64,000 nucleotides of DNA from Kumtagia sp963839725 (GTDB lineage: Bacteria; Pseudomonadota; Alphaproteobacteria; Rhizobiales; Rhizobiaceae). The stretch is taken from the NCBI GenBank assembly GCA_963839725.1, contig CAWIWT010000016.1, positions 248,001-312,000 of the forward strand, read 5' to 3'. Positions 36,216 to 44,846 of the stretch are shown one piece after another. The stretch's first letter is position 1; the number at the start of each line of letters is the position of its first letter. The translations under genes were made by a program, and so were the position numbers. The notes under the pieces are model-generated. The model did no database searches. It had not been told where the DNA came from and worked only from the letters and a program-made list of their open reading frames with translations.

Positions 36216-36914
36216 CTAGTTTTGCGCGTGAATGGTTTTCACGCCATGCGCGCCGGCAATGATCGCCATCTTAGCCAAGCCGAGAAACAGCCCGTGCTCG
36301 ACGACACCCGGCACGCAATGAAGACTGCTCGATAGCGCCATTGGATCGGGAATGCGGCCAAAAGATGCATCGAGGATAAAATGTCCGCCGTCTGTAACAA
36401 AAGGCGTGTCGTTCGTCATCCGCAATGTGACAGGACCGGCAAGGCCGAGTTCGTCGGATGATTTGCGGATTGCGACCTCGGTCGCCCGCAAACCATAGCG
36501 GTTGACCTCGATCGGCAGCGGAAACCTTCCGAGGACGCTCACCGCCTTGCTCTCATCGGCAATGACGATCATGCGCTTCGACGCCGCGGCGACGATCTTT
36601 TCGCGCAGGAGCGCCCCGCCACCGCCCTTGATGAGGCGTAGCTGCGGATCGAATTCGTCCGCACCATCGATGGTCAAGTCAAGTTCGGGCATTTCCTCAA
36701 GCGTTGTGAGCGGAACGCCAAGCTCGCCGCAAAGATTGGCGGTTCGTTCCGAGGTCGGCACGCCGATGATCGACAGGCCGCCCTTCACGCGCTCGGCAAG
36801 CAGCCGGACGAATTCTTCCGCGGTCGAACCGGTGCCAATGCCCAGCCGCATGCCGTTCTCGACATGCGCCAGGGCCGCCCTCGCCGCTTCGATTTTCAAA
36901 GTCCGTGCGTCCAC
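36216..36914 (-). CDS. rpiA: ribose-5-phosphate isomerase A
   Basis: Interconverts ribose-5-phosphate and ribulose-5-phosphate in the pentose phosphate pathway. The 232 residues carry LGIGTGSTAEEFV near 24-36, DGADEFDP near 84-91 and KGGGGALLREKIV near 97, including the catalytic Glu. The open frame is much longer upstream, but the family N-terminus (xDARTLKIEAARAAL) begins at a GTG at 36914. gph is divergent, 154 bp away. Confidence 0.93.
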   Translation of the reverse strand: MDARTLKIEAARAALAHVENGMRLGIGTGSTAEEFVRLLAERVKGGLSIIGVPTSERTANLCGELGVPLTTLEEMPELDLTIDGADEFDPQLRLIKGGGGALLREKIVAAASKRMIVIADESKAVSVLGRFPLPIEVNRYGLRATEVAIRKSSDELGLAGPVTLRMTNDTPFVTDGGHFILDASFGRIPDPMALSSSLHCVPGVVEHGLFLGLAKMAIIAGAHGVKTIHAQN

Positions 36915-37068
36915 GGCCCGATCCGTCTTCAATTTCAGTGCCCGCGCTCTAGCATCTTTGCACGGAGGGTCAAACCCGTCTGGCGCATCGAACAGCAGCG
37001 ATGAACAGGTTGCCTCACATCGAAACGCGGGGTATCCGCAGTCATCTTCCCTATCCTTGCGAGCCCCG

Positions 37069-37752
37069 ATGGAACGCCCGATCATTGTTTTCGACCTCGA
37101 CGGAACGCTTGTCGACACCGCGCCGGACCTGCTGGATAGCCTCAATCACAGCCTGGCCGCCGGCGGCGTTCAGTTGACCGACACGAGGGGTTTCCACCAG
37201 TTCGTTGGCCATGGCGGGCGTGTGATGATCGAGCGGGCCTATGCGGCGCAAAAACGCATGCTGGATCCGGTCGAGCATGACCGGCTGTTCGCCATGTTCC
37301 TCGATCACTATGGCGACAACATTCCGGGCCGCTCGCAGCCCTATCCCGGCGCTCCAGCCGCCCTCACCCGGCTGACCGCCGCCGGCTTCTTGCTGGCAGT
37401 ATGCACCAACAAGACCGAGGCCTTCTCGAAGCGCCTGCTGGAAGGCGTGGGCCTGGCCAGCCGCTTCGCAGCAATCTGCGGCGCGGACAGCTTTGAATTC
37501 CGCAAACCTGACCCCCGCCATCTTCTCGAGACGATCGCTCAGGCAGGCGGCTATCCATATCGAGCCGTCATGGTCGGGGATTCACAGACGGACATCGACA
37601 CCGCCAAAGCTGCGGGCATTCCCGTCGTCGCGGTGGACTTCGGCTACACCGACCGCCACGTCCGAGAGTTCGCACCGTCGCGCATCATCTCGCATTATGA
37701 CGAACTGACGGTCGCCATGTGCGAGGATCTGATGCAGGCAGCGCAGGCCTAG
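37069..37752 (+). CDS. gph: HAD-family phosphoglycolate phosphatase
   Basis: Dephosphorylates 2-phosphoglycolate formed from DNA-end repair or photorespiration-like reactions. The 227-residue HAD hydrolase shows motif I FDLDGTLVDTAPD (Asp9 nucleophile, Asp11), motif II VCTNK, and motif III/IV KPDP with VGDSQTDIDTAKAAG. The ATG at 37069 gives the normal N-terminus. A hairpin follows, then tRNA-Val. Other sugar phosphates are possible substrates. Confidence 0.88.
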   Translation: MERPIIVFDLDGTLVDTAPDLLDSLNHSLAAGGVQLTDTRGFHQFVGHGGRVMIERAYAAQKRMLDPVEHDRLFAMFLDHYGDNIPGRSQPYPGAPAALTRLTAAGFLLAVCTNKTEAFSKRLLEGVGLASRFAAICGADSFEFRKPDPRHLLETIAQAGGYPYRAVMVGDSQTDIDTAKAAGIPVVAVDFGYTDRHVREFAPSRIISHYDELTVAMCEDLMQAAQA

Positions 37753-37754
37753 GA

Positions 37755-37779
37755 AAGCGCCGCGAAAAAAACGGCGCTT
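37755..37779 (+). terminator. hairpin after gph
   Basis: An 8-bp stem (AAGCGCCG 37755-37762 with CGGCGCTT 37772-37779) has a loop containing A7. It starts 2 bp after the gph stop and has no long T tract. Confidence 0.55.
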
Positions 37780-37871
37780 CAGGCACACCCTGGCTCGCAG
37801 CCCGCCAGTGGGTTGACTTGCCCTGCCGCCCCACCTTATATCCGCGCGCGCTTCGGCCTTCGGCTGCTGGC

Positions 37872-37946
37872 GGGCGATTAGCTCAGCGGGAGAGCACACC
37901 CTTCACACGGGTGGGGTCGCAGGTTCAATCCCTGCATCGCCCACCA
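37872..37946 (+). tRNA. tRNA-Val (CAC anticodon)
   Basis: A 75-nt cloverleaf with acceptor stem GGGCGAT/ATCGCCC, D-arm AGCTCAGCGGGAGAGC, anticodon loop TTCACAC (anticodon CAC, reading GUG), T-arm GCAGGTTCAATCCCTGC and an encoded CCA at 37944-37946. Downstream DNA is accessory in character, so its 3' end may be an old integration site. Confidence 0.95.
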
Positions 37947-38553
37947 AATCTCTAAAGAAAATCAAAAGAGTACACCGACAGTCAATCGATAGAAGCACCC
38001 GCCATCTTTGTCGGGTCGCCACCGGGTCGCCACCACGAGAGAAGGCACATGTCCCGCCGTGACAACCTGCCTCACCTCGAGTGGCTCTCACCTGCCCCCA
38101 GTACACCCCCCTAAAATGGGTCCCATATTCGCTGCTGTAGGGTCAGGACCCCCCTAAAAGTGGTCCATGCTCGAAGCCATAGGTACGCCGCCGTCGGCAA
38201 CCGGGTGACAAGCGACATCCGACAAAATCGCACTCGGGAAGAAGGCCGCAGGCTAGTGGAAGAGCATTCCGACCGGAAGCAGCCAGACACCTCGACCTGA
38301 CATGTCTGAAGGCTGACGCGCGAGCTCCCGTGGACGCGCCGGCGGCGCAGACTTATGTTCGGAGGCTTCTGTACTCGTTAGGGACACGCTTTGTCGGTAG
38401 GAGAGCGGGGCCGCCTGCACCGCTATTGCGGAAGCGAAAGCGGGCAGTGCCTATTTCGCGGCAGATGCCTTCAACTTATGTCCAACGTAGCTGAACGGCG
38501 AGTGACAGGTTGCGAACAAGAGCTCGCACACGTGAAATTCAATACTTCTCCGC
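37947..38553. other. degraded accessory DNA after tRNA-Val, no intact gene
   Basis: It contains a repeated GGGTCGCCACC (about 38013-38035), a short frame opening MSRRDNLPHLEWLSP at about 38049 that stops after some 20 codons, and two copies of the CCCCCTAAAATGGG repeat family. Nothing else looks coding. Confidence 0.4.
38101..38187. repeat. CCCCCTAAAATGGG repeat, copies 1 and 2
   Basis: Copy 1 (38101-38126) reads CCCCCCTAAAATGGGTCCCA. Copy 2 (from 38148) is diverged, CCCCCCTAAAAGTGGTCCA, but keeps the downstream CATGCTCG and CATAGGTAC also present in copy 3. Probably the end of a mobile element I cannot name. Confidence 0.6.
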
Positions 38554-39641
38554 TCATGTTCGCCGCTGCCTAACGAATGCTGCAGCTGACGGGAGACGGC
38601 GCAGAGCACGACGACTGGGCACTTCCGCGTAATGGAAAACGATCGGAGCCACCAGGACCGAAGCGACGATAGCAAGGCAACTCGCTATTCCGTAACCTAC
38701 ATATTCTGCAAAACTCGTTCGAAAAATAGCGATTATCGGGAAATGTATTAAGTATAGAGAGTAAGAAATTAGGCCGAGATAGTGGACTGGCTGCCAGCTT
38801 AAAAGAGTCGAGGCGAGACTGGTCGATCTGGCGAGGTGAATGACGAGGATTGGCGTCAGTGCAACAAGCACAATGTCTGTTCCAGGCAGCAGGAAACAGA
38901 CACCGATCGCGACGACCAAGGCATTTCCGACCCACGGTGATCCGGCCACCGTGTTGCCACTGGGTGTACTTTGTAGGCGGAAAGCGACCACTCCAAGAGT
39001 GAAACCCGCTACACAACTTAACACGGGCAATGGATTTTCGGTCGAAAAACGGCTAGTTGGCCCTCTATCGCTTGAGTGGAAAACCACGGCGCTATGATTG
39101 CGATGAGCGCAAGACTGCAGATCACAAGAACCCCGCCCGTAGCCGCCGACCGGCTTGACGCGAATACCAATGGGACCAGCAAGGGAAACAGCAGGTAAGC
39201 TGACCATTCTGTGCTGATCGACCATGCTGGAAGATTGATATTACCCGCTCCGAAAGACCACGCTTGCATCATCGTCGAGTTCCACGCGATTGATGCAGGT
39301 AGATCTGGCACGTCATACAGCGGTATAAGACCTGCAGCGTACAACGCGAGAACCAGCGCGATGGTTAGCAGATACAGCGGATAGATGCGGGCAAACCGCA
39401 GCCAAAGAAATTGAAGATGGCTCTCTAGGCGATAGCCATTCGCGAAGAGAACACCGTAGTTCAGCGCCATTACATATCCGCTCAACACGAAAAACACATC
39501 CACGCAAAGAAAACCGCGTCCGAAAAGTATGCCCGTCAGAGGATTCAGACTATGCAGCGCGTGATAGACGACGACAAACATCGCGGCGATGCCGCGTAGG
39601 CCGGTGAGCGAAGTGATTTCCACTTTCGCAGCGCTTTGCAT
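38554..39641 (-). pseudogene. OafA/YrhL-type membrane acyltransferase, frameshifted
   Basis: An acyltransferase-3 family protein that would O-acylate a surface polysaccharide from the cytoplasmic membrane. The start at 39641 has GGAG 8 nt upstream. The N-terminal half shows LTGLRGIAAMFVVVYHALH (family His) and FFVLSGYVM. After GQLAVF the frame is lost in a run of five A (39045-39049). Restoring a sixth joins STENPLPVLSCVAGFTLGV and the remaining TM helices, including GLISYSLYLIHFP, to give about 362 residues. It may be a real homopolymer deletion or an error. It is the first cargo gene of the accessory region. Confidence 0.8.
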
Positions 39642-39841
39642 TATCAAAGCTCCTTGTGCGGCGCACATAGCCATTTCGCAATGCAGCATAACTGTAGGAT
39701 ATGACGGCTGTCGAGAACTCTTTGCCGATTGGCTCGCTGCTCCCGTCTGCCGATTTGCAACTGCGACGTAGACCGACGAATTAAGTTGCTTTTCGCAGCA
39801 GACTGCAAAAACCCTACTGCGCGTGCCTCACCTAGCACTAG

Positions 39842-41286
39842 CAGGCTGTTGAAAAAGTCGCTCGCCGCCGGGCTGTGAGCGTGATTCACTTTGGCCGAAG
39901 AGATTCGGAGGGTGATGGGTGCGCGGCGGCGACAATCGGACTGGTGAGCTGTTCAGCTATGTTGACCTCGAGGCGCGGGTGCGGCGCGATCATCCGCTGC
40001 GTGCCATTCGGGTGATCGTGGACGAGGCGCTGGCTGCGTTGGAGCGAGAGTTTGCCGCGCTCTACTCACCGATCGGGCGGCCATCGATCCCGCCGGAGAA
40101 GCTGCTGCGGGCGATGCTGCTGCAGGCGTTCTACTCGATCCGCTCAGAGCGGCTTTTGATGGAGCGGCTGGAATACGATCTTCTGTTCCGCTGGTTCGTC
40201 GGCATCGGCGTCGACGATGCGGCCTGGGACCATTCGGTGTTCTCGAAGAACCGCGACCGGCTGCTTGCGGGCGACATCGCAGCGAAGTTCCTGGCGGCGG
40301 TGCTGGCGCAGCCTAAGGTGAAGAAGCTTCTGTCGACTGATCACTTCTCGGTTGACGGCACGCTGATCGAGGCCTGGGCGTCGATGAAGAGCGTCAAGCC
40401 GAAGGACGGCTTGGATGAGCCACCGGCTGGTGGCGGCGGGCGCAACGCAGAAACGGACTTCCATGGCCAGAAACGATCGAACGAGACGCATGCCTCGACC
40501 ACCGATCCCGAGGCCAGGCTCTACCGCAAGGGGAAGGGCAAAGAGACCAAACTCTGCTTCATGGGACATGGCTTGATGGAGAACCGCCACGGCCTGCTGG
40601 TCGACGCCTGCCTGACACTGGCCGACGGGCACGCCGAACGGGTGGCCGCGCTGCACATGATCGAACCCCGCGCCGAGCGGCCGGCCGCGATCACGCTCGG
40701 TGCCGACAAGGCTTATGACGCGGAGGACTTCGTCAACGAACTGCGCTCGATGAAGGTGACGCCGCATGTCGCGCAGAACACCAGCGGCCGCAGCTCTGCG
40801 ATCGACGGGCGCACCACCAGGCACGGCGGCTATGCAGTCAGCCAGCGCATCAGGAAGCGCATTGAGGAGGCGTTCGGCTGGATCAAGGTCGTGGCCGGGC
40901 AGGACAAGACGAAGTTCCGCGGCCGCGACCGTGTCGGATGGGCCTTCATCTTCACTGCAGCCGCCTACAATCTGGTGCGGCTGCCGAAGCTGATGGCGGT
41001 GCCGACATGAGCGCGCCCGCAGGCTGCCAACTGACCGGCCGCTGGCGCATCGTCGAGGCCGATCTGTGGGATCGCGGTTATCTCGACCTCAGCGGCCCCG
41101 CCATGATCACCATCGGGGAAGACAACAACGGCGAGATCGCCTTTGGCGCGCTGCAAGCCGGCCTCGATCTCTCCTACAGCCCCTCGATGGTCTTCTCGAC
41201 GACGGCTCGATCGAGATCACTTTCACCTATCACAACGGCGACGAGGCTACCCTCAAAGCCAACCGGGATACTTCTTCAACAGCCTG
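39842..41286 (+). mobile_element. complete IS5-family insertion sequence, 1445 bp
   Basis: Terminal inverted repeats CAGGCTGTTGAAAAAG (39842) and its complement CTTCTTCAACAGCCTG (ending 41286) match in 15 of 16 positions. Both ends are flanked by CTAG (39838-39841 and 41287-41290), a 4-bp target duplication. The element carries an intact transposase and a degraded passenger gene. The clean duplication indicates a fairly recent insertion into decaying DNA. Confidence 0.9.
39919..41010 (+). CDS. IS5-family DDE transposase
   Basis: A 363-residue transposase. The N-terminal DUF772 domain (FSYVDLEARVRRDHPLRAIR) is followed by the DDE catalytic domain with VDGTLIEAWASM (first Asp), LGADKAYDAEDFV (second Asp) and RIRKRIEEAFGWIK (Glu in the Y/R-E-K signature). 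It is complete from terminal repeat to terminal repeat, so the element could be active. The listed first codon is a GTG-type start. Confidence 0.93.
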   Translation: MRGGDNRTGELFSYVDLEARVRRDHPLRAIRVIVDEALAALEREFAALYSPIGRPSIPPEKLLRAMLLQAFYSIRSERLLMERLEYDLLFRWFVGIGVDDAAWDHSVFSKNRDRLLAGDIAAKFLAAVLAQPKVKKLLSTDHFSVDGTLIEAWASMKSVKPKDGLDEPPAGGGGRNAETDFHGQKRSNETHASTTDPEARLYRKGKGKETKLCFMGHGLMENRHGLLVDACLTLADGHAERVAALHMIEPRAERPAAITLGADKAYDAEDFVNELRSMKVTPHVAQNTSGRSSAIDGRTTRHGGYAVSQRIRKRIEEAFGWIKVVAGQDKTKFRGRDRVGWAFIFTAAAYNLVRLPKLMAVPT

Positions 41287-41290
41287 CTAG
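41007..41290 (+). pseudogene. degraded passenger gene of the IS5 element
   Basis: The ATG overlaps the transposase stop by 4 nt. It begins MSAPAGCQLTGRWRIVEADL and reads to GALQAGLDLSYSPS. It resumes in another frame with DDGSIEITFTYHNGDEATLK and ends inside the inverted repeat. The missing middle and frame change show a deletion. Intact relatives often accompany rhizobial transposons as a small protein of unknown function starting xGRWRIVExDLWD. Confidence 0.65.
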
Positions 41291-41871
41291 GCCCCCAAAT
41301 TCTTGTAGCTCTCAAAAGTCCGCAAGTTGCTCGCAGGCTGGCAGCTTGTTTGATGGTCCCGCACTGAATCGGACGCTTCATCAATAGTATTTTTCGGTGG
41401 GCCTAAGAGATCCGACGTGAGTACGAATTTAGTCAACGGCTTGATCTAATAGGCCTATCTACGTCCGAGACATGGTCAGTGGCAGTCTTCTTTCTCGCTG
41501 TTCGTCTCGGAAAATGAGCTTTTGGCCCCCATTGCCGCCATTCAAGAATTCATTGGCTAGGTTCGCTCGAAGCGAAAACTGGTAGGGCTTACTGCAACGG
41601 GCCGTCGGTGTTACCCAATCCGCGTAGGTAAGCGCGAGTTTCGCGCTCAGCGTGACAATATGCGTGGAACCGCCGGCGGCACTGCCGGTGCTGTCATAGA
41701 AGCGCTTTCCGGTGTCAGGTCCCGCGCGTCCGACAGAACGCCCGGCCCTTCAGCGCGGGCAGACACGAGCGAACGTTGGGTGACGGCCCAGGGGGGATGC
41801 ATCTTCGACGCCTGGGCCGCCATCCTGACTTCCAAGGAATGCGAGGAACATAAGGAATGCATGGAGAACCC

Positions 41872-41921
41872 GGAGCCGTGCGACTAGTTCTCGTCAGGAG
41901 CCGTGCGACTAGTTCTCGTCA
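41872..41921. repeat. 25-bp perfect tandem duplication
   Basis: The unit beginning GGAGCCGTGCGACTAG occurs twice head to tail (41872-41896 and 41897-41921) without a mismatch, indicating a recent slippage or duplication. Confidence 0.85.
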
Positions 41922-42160
41922 ACCGTCAACATGCGCTGAGGTCGGCTTCCAGCAAGGCAACGGTTCATAAGGTGCTTGCTCCACAAGATATTCGAGGAAG
42001 GTGGATGGGCGCCATTCCAATCGTTTTTGGATGCACGGCACGAACGTCATCTACATCCTCAAGGGCGGTTATGGATGCATCTCCGAGGTGGCGATCAGGG
42101 AATGTCGACCTTTGCTAAGACCTGGCTCGCCTTTTCGGTGTGTCTCAGCAAATACCCCCC

Positions 42161-42203
42161 GGCACCCCCCTAAAATGGGTCCCATGCTCGCTGACATAGG
42201 TAC
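42161..42203. repeat. CCCCCTAAAATGGG repeat, copy 3
   Basis: CCCCCCTAAAATGGGTCCCA followed by TGCTCGCTGACATAGGTAC. It shares the latter part with copy 2 near 38170. Confidence 0.6.
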
Positions 42204-42466
42204 TAGGGCATTCCCCGACGCCAAATGCTGCTGGGGTCTGTCGGGCACCTTATCGCTTCAGCAAACCTTACAGCGGCAAAACCATCAACCGGACTTTCGG
42301 AAGGCGACACGGTCTGCATGACCGGCGAGGTGCCCTGGATTCTTGTCCGGGCTGAGCGACGAAGGGCTGAACCTCGGGCGCGACAACTTGGTAATCAATA
42401 TGAGTGATACGTATCGCAGTGACGTCAAATAGCGGCTGATATCAAGGGGTTCGGTACTACAACTGG

Positions 42467-42526
42467 ACCCGTATTGCACCGGTGTCTCCACCGAATGCCC
42501 CCCGGGTACACCCCCTAAAATGGGTC
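42467..42526. repeat. CCCCCTAAAATGGG repeat, copy 4 (long form)
   Basis: A 60-bp unit starting ACCCGTATTGCACCGG and ending CCCCCTAAAATGGGTC. It is almost identical to copy 5 at 46581-46639. Confidence 0.7.
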
Positions 42527-42686
42527 CCAATTCGCTATCTGGCTGTTTCCGCTGTGTGGGACTCGGCAACTGCCCCTCGCGCGTCCTGAGTCATCTCTGT
42601 GGCGCTGAGGGCGCATCCTGCCTTTGGACTGCATGCCAAGAGGGGCTTTTACCGCAGGCATGCTGCCGAATGTCGCGAACGGCTTT

Positions 42687-42900
42687 CTAATATCCGGCTA
42701 TTTGTTTGATTGCATCCTTGACATCAGAACCGACAGAAGCGTCATCCTTTATTGCCGACAGAGCAGGTATGGCCGTGCTCGCGTCTCGTCCGATTTTTCC
42801 CAACGTCTGCACGAAGGCCTCGGCTGCTTCGGCCAAGGTCAACGCAAACGACGAATACAACAAGCGCGTGCCCAGTTGCTGTGGTCGGAGCGCTTCACCG
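42687..42900 (-). pseudogene. possible HEAT-repeat gene remnant
   Basis: A minus-strand tail AEAAEAFVQTLGKIGRDAST-AIPALSAIKDD resembles one HEAT/PBS-lyase repeat (LGKIGxDAxxAIPAL). There is no start or upstream repeat, so it would be the last piece of a lost gene. The identification rests on one repeat. Confidence 0.25.
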
Positions 42901-42901
42901 C

Positions 42902-43783
42902 TCACAGGTCGAGCGAGTCTCTGGTAAACAGAACATCCTGCTGCTTGTCCGGTAAATCCGTGATCATTTGCAATGCGGCGGGACGGCGCCAGTTCAGGTA
43001 GTAGCGGTTGGTGTAGCCATTTTCGATGGTGTAAGCGTGGTATCCCAACGCCTTCAACCGATCGAATAATATTCCCCACCTGTTTCTGTCCTCGGTAGGG
43101 CTGACTTCGATGATCAGGTCGAGTGTCGAGGGATATCTATGGATTTCGCTCAGGATATTCTCAAGAACCGGCAGCTCGGCACCCTCGATATCCATCTTGA
43201 TCAATCTGACGCGCGCCAGCTCGTCCCCGGTCAATATTTTATCCAAAGGCGCCGACTGAACTCGAGCCTCGACCGAGAGGCCCCGGGACGGAAGCAGCGT
43301 GGACCTACCCCTGTTGTGCGCCGGACCTCCAAACAAATCGATCGTGCCCTCGCGATCCGAAACGGCCATATTCACCAGACGTACATTATCCAATCCGTTG
43401 AGGCGGACATTATTGGACAGAATTTCAAAAATGCGCGGCGACGCCTCGATGGAGATGACCGATCCCGCCCGTCCAACGATGGCGCTCGCCAACAGGGAAT
43501 CGTAACCGACGTTCGCCCCGACATCGACGAAGACATCGCCGTTTTTCAATATCCGCCGTATCTGCGAGCCCACATCCGGCTCCCAATGGCCGAAATGAAA
43601 TATCCTGTTGGGAATATAATCGTTGAGGTCGCAATCGATTTTCATCCCGAAATTCGTGGTAGCGATTGCGCGGCCCAAGACGGCCTTCGCAACGCCGTTA
43701 TAAGCGCTAAATACGTGCCCCTTGCCAATAGGGAGGAGCTGCACCAAGCGACTGACGTGTTGACCCCAGTGCATGTCACTCAT
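42902..43783 (-). CDS. FkbM-family methyltransferase
   Basis: A 293-residue SAM-dependent methyltransferase, usually an O-methylase of sugars or secondary metabolites. FVDVGANVGYDSLLAS (motif I, near 83-98), VISIEASPRIFEIL (motif II) and IKMDIEGAELPVLE (near 190-203) are the FkbM signatures. It lies among glycosyltransferase and acyltransferase genes, so O-methylation of a capsule, LPS or exopolysaccharide is a reasonable inference. The degraded transposase copy lies immediately upstream. Confidence 0.87.
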   Translation of the reverse strand: MSDMHWGQHVSRLVQLLPIGKGHVFSAYNGVAKAVLGRAIATTNFGMKIDCDLNDYIPNRIFHFGHWEPDVGSQIRRILKNGDVFVDVGANVGYDSLLASAIVGRAGSVISIEASPRIFEILSNNVRLNGLDNVRLVNMAVSDREGTIDLFGGPAHNRGRSTLLPSRGLSVEARVQSAPLDKILTGDELARVRLIKMDIEGAELPVLENILSEIHRYPSTLDLIIEVSPTEDRNRWGILFDRLKALGYHAYTIENGYTNRYYLNWRRPAALQMITDLPDKQQDVLFTRDSLDL

Positions 43784-43811
43784 CGAAGAAAGCTGATCTC
43801 AATCCGTTGAT

Positions 43812-44247
43812 CATCACTGATCGCAGAGCTGCGGCCGCTGGTGTTCTGCGCGACAAGCGGCGTCACCTTCATCGAGCGCAGTTCGTTGACGAAGTCCTCC
43901 GCGTCATAAGCCTTGTCGGCACCGAGCGTGATCGCGAGCCGGCCGCTCGGCGCGGGGTTCGATCCTGAGCGCGGCCACCCGAACGGCGAGCCCGACGGCC
44001 AGTGACAGGCAGGCGACGACCAGCAGGCCGAGGCGGTCCCAACAAGCCATGTCCAGAAGCAGAGTTGGTCCTGCCCCCCGGGAGAGCCGGCCCGGGACGG
44101 TGGTCGAGGCATGCGTCCGTCGATCGTTCTGGCCTGGAAGTCCGTCCGCGTGCGCCCGCCGCCACGCGGTAGCTCATGCAAGCCGTCCTCGGCTGACGCT
44201 CTCATCGACGCCCAGGCCTCGATCAGCGTGCCGTCAACGAGAAGTGA
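43812..44247 (-). pseudogene. degraded second IS5-type transposase fragment
   Basis: The minus strand reads VDGTLIEAWASMRASAEDGL and, after frame-disturbed sequence, ITLGADKAYDAEDFVNELRS through TSGRSSAI, nearly matching the intact IS transposase at 39919-41010. The N-terminal domain, the Glu motif and the terminal repeats are missing. It is an old, inactive copy. Confidence 0.8.
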
Positions 44248-44259
44248 TAGGAAGAAGAC

Positions 44260-44846
44260 CCTTAGTCTCCTAATCTCGCAGATCCAAGAGGGCAAACTCC
44301 AGATAAATAAAAACACAATAAAATCAAACCTTTATTGTCTATATGAGGGGCGACACAAGTCAATACTTGAAGTGCGACGTCAAGTTAAAAGATTATTTTT
44401 AAAACTTCCTGGTTATTTTGTGCCTGAGGTATCCCGGTTTTCACGGACAGTGTAGTTAAGCAACGCCATTGTCCCTCAATTCACATTGCCGACGGTCCGA
44501 ATCAAAAAACCCCTGGCAGTCAGTTCGACATATTCGCGCACTCCAAGCGCTCCGTTCAACCGACTGGCGATCAGTGCTTTCGCCAAGCCGCGCGGTGAGC
44601 AGTCTTGATCGACGAGTCGCGCGACCTATCCTCGAGCTCATGAACGACGATGACGGCATCATCAGCGTCGGCAATCCGCCGCCGATTATCGCCGCTGCCT
44701 ATCCGGGCGCAGACTGTGGTGCATGTCGTGCTTCGCTATCCGGCCGGCGTTGTTATAGTCGGGAACCCGTGAACATAACACCACGGCCTGTTGCAGCGCA
44801 GTAGCAACCAACGTAGAAATCGACAGAGCAGTCAAAGGACCAATTG
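44260..44846. other. AT-richer accessory spacer, no gene supported
   Basis: 44260-44460 is clearly AT-richer than its surroundings. 44469-44804 has an open frame without any recognisable family. A minus-strand segment near 44465-44540 reads REYVELTARGFLIRTVGNVN, which may be a gene end but cannot be identified. Confidence 0.35.

Larger units (their letters stand above)
41291..42686. other. accessory DNA without an intact gene
   Basis: Only short frames with no recognisable family are present. It contains a 25-bp tandem duplication (41872-41921) and copies 3 and 4 of the CCCCCTAAAATGGG repeat. The frame at 41660-41887 ends with ECEEHKECMENPEPCD but matches nothing I know. The stretch looks like mobile-element debris. 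Confidence 0.4.

Noticed and set aside
37903..38106. Minus-strand 67-residue frame ending GDAGIEPATPPV
   Set aside because: It is the complement of tRNA-Val. This peptide is a well-known annotation artefact of antisense tRNA reading, not a protein.
38049..38112. Short frame MSRRDNLPHLEWLSP after tRNA-Val taken as an integrase start
   Set aside because: It stops after about 20 codons and is too short to identify, so it is kept only as a hint in the tRNA-Val finding.
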